Shown here: piece after piece, positions 10,392 through 24,005 of the stretch | Position numbering within the stretch: position 1 is the first letter of the stretch | Layout: each line of letters begins with the position of its first letter | NCBI GenBank assembly: GCA_000310025.1 | Contig: FN649743.1 | Span: forward strand, 2,616,240-2,680,239 | DNA length: 64,000 nt | Direction of reading: 5' to 3' | From: Ectocarpus siliculosus | Taxonomy: Eukaryota; Sar; Phaeophyceae; Ectocarpales; Ectocarpaceae | Made by a program: the position numbers and the translations under genes | Notes under the pieces: model-generated | What the model saw: only the letters and a program-made list of their open reading frames with translations | The model's database searches: none | Told to the model about the DNA's origin: nothing

Positions 10392-13300
10392 GTGCAGGCG
10401 GTTGTACGGTCGCGGTGTACGCGAACGTTTCGCCGTCGTATATGTTGTTTATTTTGTGTGACTAGTGTACTTTTCCGAGCAAGCAGCCTCTTGTTAGCCG
10501 CGTGGATGGTGTGTTGCATCGAAATCTGCCTACAAGAGATACGCGTAGCCGCGCGGTTTTCCCGAGTTACTTCATGCTGTGCTGTCGAACATTGAGTGTG
10601 TACGGAGCTTTCGTCATGTGCAATCTCTATTCCCTCTGGACGACATGTCGGCTGGTTTAGACGAGCCAACTATGGTCGACTACTCTGTAGGGTAGCAAAG
10701 GCTCGATAGAGTGTATGTACTCTTCGTTGTTTTTTCGCGGGGTTCATGTCAGCACGTTCACCTTGTCATTTTCTTCCGAAGGATGCAGGATCTCGCCTGC
10801 TACTTTCCTTTGGGCGCGGACTTTGGGTATATCGTCTGTTCAACATCTCATCTTACGGGCATCGGTTATTGTTAACCGGCTCCCGGGGGGGTAGCTTGTG
10901 AGGAATCATTTGGCGAGCATGTTTGTTCATGAACTACGCCATGAGTTCGGCGGCAATACCGCCGTCCACAATCCAAGTTCTCCGAAGGGGGAATGCTTTC
11001 ACGTGCTGCGTACGCCCGAATCGTTGAGCCCCCTATGCGTACAATAGTCTGGAGTATTTGCTGGGGTGAAGGATTCTTCTGCTTGATTTCGTTGGAACGA
11101 TGGCCTGATTCTTGCCAGTTTGTTTCCGTCCTCGTAGGCGCGCGTCAGAATTCAGGTATTCAGAGGTCGTCTGTTTGAATTCCGCCTTGCGTGTTTCTGC
11201 TCAGGGGACACCCCCGCGGACGGAAGATAGATAACGCGCGCACGAGAGCCAGAACATTTGCCCATCATTCGGTGAACGGTCGTCGCATATTGACTCTGTG
11301 TAGATGAGGTACAAAAACCAGTTCGTGTTGACCCGACTATTGGCCGACGAGGCCCGCCGGAAAAGACGGCGAGATCTCTCAAAATAAACGTGTGTCCGCA
11401 CATACTCCGAAATGTATCCACACATACACTACCCACAAATACCCGGTACATACATACGCGTACCACATTGAAAATACGTTTGTAAACTGAGGGAGATTGC
11501 ACGCCCTACGATTAAAAGGGTGCCACACACAAAACGCCCGACCAGTACCTAACACATATCATCTGCACCTTCCTAACATAACATATATGAGACACACAAG
11601 ACAGCTACCAAACTGTCTTGTTGAGCCTGTTACCCGCAGGGGAGATGTCCCTATATGCTGTCTGGGAAATCGTAGACATACAGGTACTTTCTGACGCTAT
11701 GAATCCATTGCTAATCTGTCTCAGACTATTTTCTCTTATAGAGATGGTTTCGTTGTGTCATATTAAGGAAAATAAAAAAAATAAACGGTTGTACTGGTCT
11801 GCCCGACCAGGCCCGACTCCTAATAATTTAAAAAGCACAGGGTGTTTCTATGTGAGGAGGTTTTTTCGTGGGGTTCATTTCCAGCAACTCAACGTAAGCA
11901 TCGGTCGTTCGTGAGTAAACACACTTTGGCTTCAAGGTCGACGAGGGACAGGGATCGCTCTTGCGATAAAAACCACGGCAAAAGTACTGCAGGGGATAGG
12001 TGGGGCACTCGAAACAAATAAAAATGTGAAAAGACTTATCCCAAAAAGAAGCGGATGAGGAGCTGTTCAGCAACGAGGAAACAAAAGCAAAGAGGTTTTC
12101 AGATCACCGGAACGACTGTGCTGTACTGCTGTGGGTGTCTTGGTCTCCCATCTTCTCTGGCGCCATTCAATGTACAGAGTAATTCTAGGACGGTGTGTAA
12201 ACTACATATGGTGTATCAACCGAGGGGTCAACCGTCACCCAAGAGGAGGTCGAACAGAAGACCCAACGAATCCATGTCTATTGAAGAAGAACAACTTTCT
12301 GTCAACGCAACAACGTCCCGTGCGTGTACGGCGCCGTTCTCACAGCGGGACTGTCGAATAGAACCGAAAAGAGTGCAAGTTTTTTTTATCTTCGCCGATG
12401 TATGAGGCGTGAAAACCTGAAGACCTCCCTCGCCACTCGCATCACGTTTCCCTCGACCCAGTCAGATCATCTTATCACTCACACCGGAAAAACAGCAGCA
12501 GTGCACCCTGCGAGAACCACCGTAAGCTGTCCCCTTGGCCCCTGGGTCTCGCAAGTGTTTCATTTGGGCTAATTTTGGCAGAGTGCGGGGGGGTCGGTAC
12601 GTCGGTACGATCACCAGGGGAGACCCAGCAAATCAGCAACTTGCACCGCTCTCGTCTTCTCCGGAGATACAATTGCATTGAACGCTAGCCAACCAGACAG
12701 GCTGACTTGGCGAGGGAAACGGGACCAGCTTTTTCGTATACAGAGAGAGGTGAGCGTGGAGGTCTTGGGGAGCGCAACTACTTCCTGAACGTGTGCAAAG
12801 CAGACAAATATTCATATTCGCACGTATGCAAAGCAGACAAATAGACCGCTTTGCCGACCCTCGGTGATTGGTGATATGGATAGACTACTGCTACTGTACA
12901 GGTACAAACTTCGGCTCGACAAACGAGAGACACACACGTGCATTGGTTCGAATGGAGGCATGGAGGGGTCATTTGTGTGTACTCCGTACAGCAGCTCTGC
13001 AGGCAACTTCTTGGCCGTCGCCAACTCCCCGCACTCCCCTGGCCGCCATCGCATTCTGAGAACTTGCGTCACTGCATGGTGCGGTTCACCCATCCACATG
13101 GAGGCATCTTCAGCGTTACCTCCTCTTGACTCTCAAACCATGGTTGCTACTGGTCTGACAGAGGGCCCGCCAATAAGGCTGATAGAGCGGATAGGCGCCG
13201 GGATTCATTTCCTATCTTCCTATTTAGCCTCGCGTTCAATCACAGCGCCCTTGCAACTTGCGTGCGGCGATTTTCCCATCAAGCAGCGACCAGCTTTTAT

Positions 13301-16300
13301 GTATCCTCTTCCGCATATCTACAGCCGCAGTAAATAAATACCGGTTGGGTACCATTTCTTATCCACCCCACCGGTCGGGTAGATAAGCCTTCCCCACCAC
13401 CTGGATCTCAGCCTACAAGAATCAAATCGCAACACAATCACCGTGGTTGGGATGTGGTTGATGATGCGCGCACAGCACAAACCAGCGGGCAGCAGCTGAG
13501 GAAGGGTAATAGGAACAGGGGGTGACAGATCCGTACTCTACATACTTGTACAACCCCCCGGACAGCGTTATAGAACTCGTGAAGTGGAAACTCGAAAAAC
13601 GCCTTCTCCAACCTTCCAGACAGATCCAAGTATGCTTCCACAACAAGGGCTTCCACAGTAACGAAAGAAACCCGACGCCTGACACCGTTCGTGACAAGGA
13701 CACAATCATTCATCGTAACGTTTGGGAAGGGCCTTCCACAACAACAATGTGCTTTTCCAGGCGGCTCAATGGGCAATGATGTTGTATCTCTGTATCTAGA
13801 CCATACAACAACCCTGGGACGGTGGACAGTGCCAGTTGTGTTGTACGTGAGAGATGCATGATGGGATGACTTCAACCAAGATCGGGCGCACGCTGGTAGA
13901 ACTACATCTTGCGGACAGAGGTCCGACAGAAGAACTCCCAGTTTTTATTGTTCCTTCGCCGGTACGATAATATTTGGAACACATTGAATTGGGCAAACGA
14001 ATGAATGAATATTTGGCGAGGATGTGCCAACTTTACGAAACGAAACTACGCCAAGCAACACTTTCACTGTTGCGTGCTCGTTTTTCCGGCGCTGGTGCAC
14101 GTATGCTTCAGCGTGCAGGGCTCCGCTGTGAAGTGCACCTCGACTCCGACATTCGCACGAGTCTGGGCTTTGAACTGTGTGCTACGGACGAATGGATGTG
14201 CCTACGGACGATTGGCATGTACGACGGCAGTACCTGTGGTAGTTGCGAATGAAAGTTCGACCTGGAAAATGCTCATACAGTTTTATACCAACCGACGAGA
14301 AGACTGCCACGAGGTGCACCTTGACGAAGTGGTGAAGACACCGCTTGTTTGGGATAGTAGGTCCATTCAGTTTCGACATGGGCAACAACAGACAGAGTTC
14401 TCTCGAGTGAGACTCCGTGGTTTCAATAAAGCACCTGGGCCGCTGACTTGATACATTCCCAGATTCCCAAGATGCTACTGCTACTGCTACTGCATGAGTT
14501 TCGAGTGGAGTACCACAGGTCCTTCGGTTTCTGAAATGTTCAGGTATTTTGCAACTGCTGTACCGCAACATTGAAGGTCATTGATTCTTAGTGTCCCAAT
14601 GAGATTGGACTGCAGTTGGTTGCGGCCCGCGAATATGAAAAATCAATTTGGGGTCGAGGCTCAACTTCTTTTTTCGTTACCACCGTCGAGCACAGGTCAT
14701 AGCATGGAGTCTTGTGGCGGATCCACGACTGAGTTGTGTTTCTTAGTCGATTTTTCTTACTTCTGGCGAATGTTGAATGGAGCCGAATTTTCTTGAGTCG
14801 GGCCCTAACTACTAGTCTACAACCGAATAGGTTACGCTGAGAGGTAGCCTGGAGAATACTCATTTCAGAAGTGCCGACCAGATCATAAAAAAGAATCTCG
14901 AAATATTTTGAGCGTCAAATTTTTTGTGGAAACCATAGGAATGCCCAAAATCGTTGTCCTCGGTCGCTGTTGCACACGTTGAGAATCCACCACCTGCAAG
15001 CCGGCGTGCCGCCCGCTAGTCACAACCGTCGATCGGCTCCATCAACGCTCATGCCCCTACGGCTGCGTTCACCTCGTCTACACGGTATAGAGGCGTATGC
15101 CAAGCTCACTGTACTTTGATCATAAGAAGCCACACCGCGGTGAAGTCACGTGCATAACAAGTGGCTGGTTTGTTGCTCTGTGGCCGCCCGACTGATGTGC
15201 CCCCGGAACTACATATACCCCAAACCAAGCCGCAAGAACACAAAGGGTGCTGAACCAATGCGTGGTCTTGGTTCGGTGGAGAAGACTCCTGAGGACGACA
15301 CCCCTCCGGAAGCTGCATCGAAACAATGCGCTCATCGGGTCGAGAGGTCGTGGCCGTTGTCGAGTTGTGTCGAGGGTCAGAATCCGGTTCTTCTTTCTGC
15401 GTCCGACCCCAAATCCATACATTTCCTGCCATTGGGAGGTTAGTATTGTGCGATATCGCTTCTGCCTTTCTCACCGCTGTCCATCTGATGAGCTCAATTG
15501 CTCACTAACTTTTCGTTCGGGGAAGGTTGTCCCTTGTCCTTTTTTCGCCCTCCGGAAAGATGGCCCTGTGGGTGCAGAAGGTTTGCCACAAACCATTGCC
15601 ACCAAGTACGAAACACTGCAAAATTGAACAGGCTACAGAAAGTACTGTAGTGATGTGGGGGCACGTTTTCCCCCAGGCAGTGGCTCGTTTTCGATAGAAT
15701 CACCGCTGTACCTCTGAGAACGGCAGAGGGCTGTTGTATCACGAACGTTTCGGCCCTTGGTGGATTTCTGGCCCCACCCAAGTCACCCTCCTTTTTGTTC
15801 CCCCTCCAGTTTTGTTTCTGTAGGCCTCGTTTCTCGGAGGGACGTCGTGAAGGCCGTTTCCTTCTGATTTTGGCATTCTAGCTTACGGCGAAGATAAATT
15901 GTTTGTTACTTCAAAACTACCAACGAGGAGGTATTAAATACAGGTTGAAAGCTATGGTGTCAAGATGAAAGCAGCAGAACCCAGGTGAAGCAGCATTGCA
16001 CCTTTCCACTACAACGCCGGGTGTGCGGCAGCCGGGTCCTATTCAGACTTGCAGTGTTCGTCTTGTTGGGGGATAGGACTTAGCACGCGCGCTGCTGCTG
16101 CTACCGGGTGGACCGGCCTTGCGATTTTTGCATTTATCTCCCGCGTGCTTTGAAGTCCATGTCGTTCTTTGTGGTTGTCATCTACGCTGCTCCCTACACA
16201 ACGCACTTCATGTTCAACCCCCCAGGAAATTATCATGCTTCTCACACTCTCTCGTTGTCGCTTTGCGCCCCCCCGCCCCCGGCTTGTGCAGGTTTGAATC

Positions 16301-16440
16301 TGGGCTTTATCCAGTGCGCCGGAAGCACCACTCGGTCTATTACAGATCCCACACCACGACACCGATATTTCTTGCCTGCTTTCGTCGCCACCCGCAGCCA
16401 CGTTGGTTCCCTGTAGCTGAAGGCCCTCACTCGCATACCA
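10392..16440. other. Long stretch between genes A and B, no secure gene
   Basis: Contains R3 copy 1 and several 90-157 codon ORFs on both strands without recognised domains. Examples are minus 13438-13875 (NDCVLVTNGVRRRVSFVT, LEKAFFEFPLHEFYNAV) and plus 14005-14451. The minus frame at 13438 is the most protein-like and may be a relic of a mobile element. Confidence 0.45.
11680..11800 (+). repeat. Dispersed inverted repeat R3, copy 1
   Basis: ATACAGGTACTTTCTGACGC, then CCATTGCTAATCTGTCTCAG and ATGGTTTCGTTGTGTCATAT match the reverse complement of 47355-47462. A poly-A-like AAATAAAAAAAATAAA follows the far end. Confidence 0.8.
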
Positions 16441-16444
16441 CCAC

Positions 16445-17966
16445 ATGACGACATGCGCGAGCGACAATTTTACCGTCAGTGCGGACGTCAGTTACCCCGG
16501 CGTCGTGAGCCTGAACGGTTGCTATGAGGGTGTGGATGAGTTGAACGGCGAAACCCAGTACTACTTGGATGGCGATGACGACGACGGCCAGCCCTCGGTC
16601 TTTGCTAGTTCGGGCCTTGATCCTTCTGAGGTGGGTGCCGTATCCCTCGTATTCGGAAGCGTGGCGTCACAGTGAGGTTGGGCTCACGTATCAACGGTTC
16701 GGAGGGCCGGGATCGGGGACTGCTGTCTGTGAGCGGCTAATCGTACGTGGCCTCGGTTTCGGCACAGATCTCAGTGCGCCTTTCAGAGAAAGGTATGGTG
16801 GGGAGCGCGGTCGTTATCTCGCGTATTCCCCCGTTCCGGGGCCTTGAGTTTTTCCAAGGAGCCCAGCACTAGAGCCAACAGCAAAATACAACAAATACCC
16901 AACAGGAGGGTTGGGTGGTACTCCAAGCAGTACATACGGCTATGATACTTCGATCCCGCTCCCAAGCTCTCTCGGGGAGTAAGTTGTTTAGATCGAATAA
17001 GTTTACATGGTTTTTCCTTTTTCAGAATGATATATCGCAGCACTGTCTGCTTCAGCATTGCCCTTTCGTCTACACCTCTCCAATGTTAACACTCCTACAG
17101 TAGGTCGTGTTATGTAGTGTGCCGTACAAAGTAGGTGACTTGTCCAAGCCGCGATGAACAGTGCGACCCGCCGGAATTGACAGCTGTGACCCGCTGCCTT
17201 CGTGAACAACGCAGGTCGTCTGGACGTTGGCGTACATCGGGGACAACTACAATTACACGTGCAGAGACGCGGATGAGAACGATGCGACCGCGTTGCTACA
17301 CCCAACGAACGTGGCACAGTGGAATTGCACCGAGGAACTCGGTGTTTCAGACTTCACCGTTCTCGACTCCATGACAGCCACGTGTGGCTGTGGAGAGTCG
17401 ACGACAACGGAAACATCATCTTCTGGAGAGTTGACGACGGAAACATCATCTTCTGAACAAGGTGAGTTCCGTCGCACATGTGTTGGTTGCTTCAGTCCGG
17501 GCAAGGTGGGGACATGTGTCGCTGTACGTGGAAACTTCGGAGCTTTACAAGTTGAAACCTACCCTAGCCTGGACGTCGAAAGAGGGGGCCAGACACCGTG
17601 GTTTGCTGGGTTCCCCTCGTTGCACCACAAGCCTCTTTGCCTTCAATGCTCCTTTGTTTGGCGGTCTCAACTGGTTTCGTAATTCGTGCGAAACAAGATA
17701 CGCCGGTGGGTGCCATCGCTGGAGGGGTGGTGGCGGGCGTACTGGTGATTGTTGCCGTCATCCTGGCCGTCCTTTTCAAGACTGGTCGCCTGAAGTCCTG
17801 CCGCTGGAGCTCTTCCAAAACCTCTGCCGATGACGTCACGCCGGCTCCTCCCCGTTGCCCGGTGCCGGCCGGCAACGCGCGACCTCAGGCCAGTGAAGGC
17901 CCCATTTCTCAGTATCCCCGTCCTCCTCAGTATCCCGTGGCTCACCAGTACCCGCAGGCGTTATGA
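16445..17966 (+). CDS. Gene B: single-pass membrane protein with a beta-rich NG/W ectodomain (5' exon not found)
   Basis: Exons 16445-16630, 17215-17461 and 17698-17966. The frame closes at both junctions (phase 0, then phase 1). The ectodomain reads GVVSLNGCYEGVDELNG at its start and later VVWTLAYIGDNYNYTC and NVAQWNC. This order (NG, second NG, W, Y, W) recalls short beta repeats common in algal and oomycete secreted proteins; that likeness is inference. A linker of repeated TTTETSSS and TTETSSSEQ follows, typical of an O-glycosylated stalk. The last exon has the helix starting PVGAIAGGVVAGVLVIV, then a tail ending in QYP repeats. The helix matches that of gene A almost residue for residue, so the two are paralogues about 7 kb apart. 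The first exon and signal peptide are unresolved; an ATG with a hydrophobic stretch at about 16157 is one candidate. Confidence 0.6.
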
Positions 17967-18381
17967 ATCGAGTTGCAGGTTGTGAAGCGGCGTTGGCCCC
18001 GGAAGCCTTGCTCTGTGGCCTGCGACCTCCTCCAAGCAAGCGTCGCTTGAACAAGAGTAGGCCTGTTGCAGGATTCCCGAGCAGAGACGACTCCGTGCGG
18101 TGCTCGACAATTTGAGTGACTCCAATTTGGGGGGGGGGCTGGTTTGGCCCAGTTGACACCGCCCTTGCCTCTGGGCCGTTTGTTGCCTGTAAGGAGACCA
18201 ACGCAGGGTAAGAATGGAATGTTTTCTTGGGGGCGGTAGCATGTGTTGTCGTTAGGTCGTAAGTGAGAGAAGTGAGAGGCCAAATCGAAGGCATTTTTTG
18301 CGTAGAAACTTGTTGTTCCGCGGGGGCGGCTGAAAACCTGTACTGTTTGATGTATCTCAACTTCCTCTTGGCGACAAAGAA

Positions 18382-18732
18382 GTGGAAGACTTGCTTGCTG
18401 TGGCAGCGTGTTGTATTGCGGGGGCATCAAGCGATTTGTGCAGCTCAAGAAGAGTACAGCTTCGGGAAAGACAGTCGCGTCAGATGTTGAAGGATTTTGA
18501 TGGCCGCATGCGCGATCATGAGGAATATGACGGGGAGGGGGAGTGGTATACTGGTATATTTGTCATCCAGGCGCCTGGTCTGGAACTTGTGGACACCACC
18601 CACACAGTAGCAAGTACTGACGGTGATCTTGCAGACCCAGTCCTAGGCGACTGCGTACACTACGCGCAAAGCGATTTCGTATGGAACGTCGTGTATGAAA
18701 TGTGTGCAAACCGGTCGTTTTCAAACCTCTGA
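18382..18732 (+). CDS. Uncertain ORF, 116 codons
   Basis: The frame is open with acidic, protein-like segments (RMRDHEEYDGEGEWYTG, TVASTDGDLADPVLGD) and ends with TGA after CANRSFSNL. It has no good ATG at the start; the first codon counted is GTG. It lies 0.4 kb downstream of gene B on the same strand. No family is recognised, and it may be chance or a relic. Confidence 0.25.
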   Translation: MEDLLAVAACCIAGASSDLCSSRRVQLRERQSRQMLKDFDGRMRDHEEYDGEGEWYTGIFVIQAPGLELVDTTHTVASTDGDLADPVLGDCVHYAQSDFVWNVVYEMCANRSFSNL

Positions 18733-18739
18733 TCCCGAC

Positions 18740-21700
18740 TGCGGTACTATGAGCACTGAAGAGTATGAGGCACCCACTGTTGCCGCAACGAGCCTGCCTT
18801 CGATACGATGATCGGATAATGACGGTGCTTGCAGTCCCGAACTCGTCTGAAACCCTCCTGGAATCGCCTGCCCCTCGCCGGAACAGAGTCAACGAAATGC
18901 TTGGGCCACGATCTGGTCGACCCTGCACCTTTTTCACCCTTTCTAAGCCTGTGTAAGACAAAAACTAATCCGATACGTTCGGTTGTATCAGTAAGGCGGT
19001 TTCCTGCCACATAATTGAGTCTTCTCTACGAAGCACTTTTATGCATCGTCTCACCGTGCGTCCAGCGTCACACGCATCCTGAGTGAATGTCTGCCTCTGA
19101 TCCCGTGGGAGAATGGATGAAAGGGTCGTGAAGACCCCAGTTTCTTTTAACCCGAAATCTCAAAACCGGTAGTACTTCACTTCTGGTTGTGATGGTACCT
19201 GTATTTTTTCCCGCTTTCTCGTTGGCCTCCAGACTATCGCTGGTCACTCATTGCCGAAGCGCCTGGAACTATTATGCCGCCCACGGCCAAGGATCCAGTC
19301 CAGAATTGGAATTGTTCATATATTTCGTGTTCGTAAACCAAGCAGATCTCCGAAATTCACTCCTCACCATTACGCGCGGCCCGATTGCAGGCTTTCTACG
19401 TAGTCGACATTCCACGCAAACTTCACACACCTGTGGATTTCTACCCCCTTCTTTCGCCCCTGCCCCGAGCCCTCGGTGCTGTTGTGTTGGCTTTGGTTGT
19501 TCCTCCCAACTCATGCCATTGTGTGGGTTGTGAATCTTACCGACCACTTCTAGTCTCAACTGCCACGAAAAAACAGAAGAAAGTGAACCTGGATTGTCAC
19601 GGTCGACAAGGATAGACGGCTGAGTTGTTCGCGGCAGATACAAAGGCAAGCACCGTACGAACAAGGAACGCGGATAAAACCCTCGATTTCGCGGTGCCCT
19701 AGTGACCCACGCTGGTCCATCGAAACATGTTGCAGGTTTCCATTGCGGGTGCAGATGACTATACGGTAAAGTTCCGACTACGTCACCTCGTTCCGAATTT
19801 TTCCGTCCCGAGCAGGTCACAACCGTGGTATCGAAAATGCACCTACAGTATCTATGCATAAGAGAACTCTTGGGAATGAAATATGTTGGCTTCGACTCTC
19901 GGCAATAGGGCGAGGGACCGCTGAACCATCTCGCGACAAAATCCGATGCTCAGACAGCAGGAGGTAGCCCAATAGGGAGTCCAGGTCTGTCTACAGAATG
20001 AACATGAGTTTTTTTTTTCTACAGCAATTTGGGCCGTCTACATCTTCCTGCGGATATAGAGTTGTGAACTATTATATTTTTCCCCACGCACTTGAGGCTA
20101 CCGTGTCTATTAATTCAGAGGGTCATTCAGATTTGTACTAAGGTCATGTTCGTGTCCGTACCCAAAAATACTTGCGGCAGGGGTCGCACAGTAGTTTACG
20201 TGCCGCATAAAACGCATGCTGAGTGAATATCAGCTGCTGATCCCAAGGGTCTGTAAAAGCGTCGAACCGCAAAGAGTTTTACACCAGCACAGCGAGAGTC
20301 ACTGGAGGCGCGAGAAAACAAACCTCGATCGTTCAGACCTGAGGACCAGTACTGTTTGTTGCCCTAGGCTCCTGCGGGAACCCTGCTACCAATGCGCTTG
20401 GCGTTTTCAGAGGACACGCCCGGGTGCGAGAGATGAGTCACTTGATGCTTATCTTGCTTTCTCTTCGCACTCCGCGCATTGTGCTGTGCGGCATGACAGA
20501 CCTCATGCGGCGCGTCCCGCATCAATGATTCCATGGTAGTGTGTGGGACGTTGCCATTGCTTCTGTTCACGCGCGCGCACCGGGGCCAAGTCGACGATCG
20601 CGGTGCGAAACTACCCCTGTTGGTCCCAGTGCGGGAAGAAGGTGGGTGTACACGAGTTTCAGGCCAACATGTGAAATTGCGGGTATTTCTGACGAAAATT
20701 GGGCATGTGATCCTCTACTTGCATTCTTTTTAGTCTAGACTTGAGAGAGGACGGTCACCGTAAATATTTTACTCGGAATCTGCCGCTAGCGGCTGAATTA
20801 TTTTCTCCTACCGAAGACGAAGTGCTTCACATGCAGGGCAACAGCCGGTGCCGGAGCAAACTGCTCGAACAGAGACGGGAACAGTTTCCAACTCCGTGAA
20901 ATATATATGAAAAAGTGACGTCTGATCAGAGGGATACTGTAGTTGAGACTGTGACACCATGTGGTCCCGGTTTATTCTTTGGTGAATCATGTATTGTCCC
21001 CGTCAATTAGCGCTAGCTAGGAGTTTCGATTTGAATATGTCTGGGTATGGCTCATGTTTTGTATGTTTTCACTAGCTAACCTCTTTCGACAAGTGGTGTT
21101 GCTGTGTGCAACAACAACGCCAGCATCTCGGATCTCAATCGCAAATTCAGATAACACTGTTGAGTGAAAAATTCGAATACATTAAATTCGAACTCAAAAT
21201 CGCATTGAGTTCACATGTGTATATGTTATACAATATGAAACTTCGATGTTGCGTACACCAATGGGTGGTACACTGCTATGCTACACGCAAAGGATTCCTG
21301 GGCACGGAGATCAACATGGCCTGAGTGCAAAATAGACCGACCCTCTGATACAATTCATAGTAGCATCAGTTCCATGGCGAGAGAACTGAACATTTTCGCA
21401 AATTGAATCCACTAGGAGCATGGAGACGTCCCAAAGGCGGTGGGATCATACACACGCGGTTCTGCAGACCGTGACCCATCTCCTGCTGTTCTAGCATTTG
21501 GTTTTGTAGCGAGAGGTTCAGCGGTCCCTGGCCCTCTCGTCGAGAGTGGAGTCGAAGTATGCTATTCAAGGAATGAATTTCATCGTTTTCCTTTCATTCC
21601 CGCAAGAGCGTATCAAACTCACACCCTGCTCTTCACTGCATAGATTCATTTTCGATACCACCGGGGCGACGTGGTAGGCACGGGATTAGTCGGACCGTGG

Positions 21701-24000
21701 TGACTCAACTGCACCCGCCAACAAGGGGACCTTCGGTACGTTTCGATGGACCAGCCCGGGACACCATGGGAACTGCCACATTTTCGCATTCCTTCCACGT
21801 ACAGCGCTTGCCTTTGAATCTGCTTCAAGAACCCCAGCCGTCTTTTCCGTGTCGACCGTGACAATGCAGATTCACTTTTCGACGCTGTCATGGCATATGA
21901 AACTGGAGGTTGAGTCCACTACCCACACGACGGCATGAGGTGGAACTAGCGGCCAAGGCAACCACAGCAGCACACGGAGGGGTGAAAGAAGTGGTACAAT
22001 TCTACAGTGTATGGAATTCCTATGAAACATTGACTGATCAGCCTGCAATCAGGGCGCGCGTAACTGTGGTGAGTGAATTTCGGTGATCTGCTTCGTTTAC
22101 GAACACGAAATATATTTATAGATCCGCTCCTCGACGGGATCCTTTAAAGAGGGCGGCGTAATATGCCTACAGGAAATAGGGGTGCGTTGTCCATGGATGA
22201 CCAGAGAGAGTCTGAGGACCAATGAGAAATGGAAACATGTACAGATACGAAACCAGCGGAACTGAAACATAATACAAGAGAATTCAGGTGAAAGAAACTG
22301 GGGTCTACACAACCCTCCCCAATTGATATAAAACCAGCGGACCGGAACTGATACACAATACAAGACAATCAGGTGAAAGAAACTGGGGTCTACGCAACCC
22401 CCCCCAACGGGTAATGACTGCTGTAGGTCATTCGACGGACGTTTTCACGCCGCCTCAGAAAATTCACTCTAATGCTCCTCAAGTTTCTTTGGCCCAGAAC
22501 AACGCAAAATGGCAGTGTATTTTTCCGCCGCTAGGCACGCCGTCGTTGAGAAAAAAGGAAAAAAAAACTTGCTCCGGAAAATAAATGGACATTTCTCGTC
22601 GCCAGAAACACCCTTATCTAACGTTTGTCAAAGGCATGGTTGTATAACAAAATGCCCGGCTTGTATAGTACAACAAGCGCAAAAGAAAGGTTCACAAATT
22701 TGAACATACTACATGAGCGTTGGTTTGCCCTCAACAAAAAAAGCTTGCACTCGGATCATTCGCACTCATTCGGGCACCCACCAAAGGACGCTGGTCCCTT
22801 ATGCAAACGAATCGCTTAGACAACCACTGCTGCACGAAACTCGACACCCCACATCAGAAACCGATATCCGCGCGCGTTTTCCTAACGTGTACCCGACGAA
22901 AAACGAACAAGCGGAAGCGACTAGCGACACCCAGCGAAAGGTACCCCCGATATCTGGACAGCACCCAAAAGTTCTGTGGACGGACATCTCTATCTCGGGG
23001 AGCTATTACTACAGCTGGTTTCTTCACGGCGTCGACAGAAACCAAATATGACAACATCCAACCTTGGGTAACCCTGCGTTGCAATCTCAAAATATCCTAG
23101 CAGGTTTGCTCGTCGCCACATGTGTCACTTTCAACAAGACCAACCACGGCAACCTGCCAATTCAAACTTATTCGGGCAACTCCATACAGGGGGGGAGGTA
23201 AAAAATGAGACGCGAAACGTGACCTAGCGATACCAGCTGCGAGCTTCATAAAGGCAGCACAGCCTTGATGGTTGGTTGCGCGTCTCAGCCCGACGGATTC
23301 CCCGCTTTGGGCAAGACACCCAACTGAAGGCTAAAGGCTCCCGTAAGCAGGGGGGGCGCCCTCGTGGCGAAGGAAGGGTACCGCTTGCTGCAGCATCACC
23401 TGGCCAGTATTTGATCTCACGCGGACATGAAGCTCGATCCCGCTGGCGTCGACGTGAGCGGCGGGGGCAGGAGGTGTGTGGGGCAGAACATGTATTAAAA
23501 AAAACGTACAAGTAGTAATATGACCAGCGCATATTACACATCACCACCGATTGTACATCAGGCTACTGCACCAACGTGGTGGTACGCGGCCCAACTTAGG
23601 CGGAAGCCACGCCGTAGTTTTGGGACCTGCCCGTAGAGACCTGAAAGTGTTGGATCTGTCTAGAGATCGCTCCACCAAAAGGCAGAGAAATATTGACACA
23701 CGAACATGGTGAAGCGGTAAATTTAGTCCGTGGGGTAGCATCCGTTTCGTGAATACATCCTCCTACGAGGGAGTACTGGAAACCTTCACCTGGTTTGCGG
23801 TGCGTTCCTGATTGGTCCGACCTCCGCCATACACCCGGCAGACATAGATGCCTCTCGGATGACAGAACTTCGCCCAACTCTACCCTGAGAACGCTGATCA
23901 ATGTACTGCTGTGGAATGCTCGGGTCACAGTACTTGCTTGACGGTCGTTCGCAAGCCATATATATTGACAAAAAAAATGATCACGAGGGCAAGCACAGTC
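18740..24000. other. Gene-poor stretch
   Basis: Only short overlapping ORFs and one tandem duplication (22250-22405) are seen. No exon with good borders and protein-like content was found on either strand. Confidence 0.5.
22250..22405. repeat. Tandem duplication of about 80 bases
   Basis: AAACCAGCGGA, then CAATACAAGA and CAGGTGAAAGAAACTGGGGT, then CTACRCAACCC, appear twice in a row with small differences. No gene is near. Confidence 0.85.
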
Positions 24001-24005
24001 GCGTC

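Noticed and set aside
12864-13337. 157-codon plus ORF
   Set aside because: It has no ATG at the start, no domain and no splice-supported neighbours; likely chance.
17836-18448. Two minus-strand ORFs of 168-174 codons
   Set aside because: They are antisense to the last exon of gene B and its GC-rich 3' flank, with no splice signals or domain.
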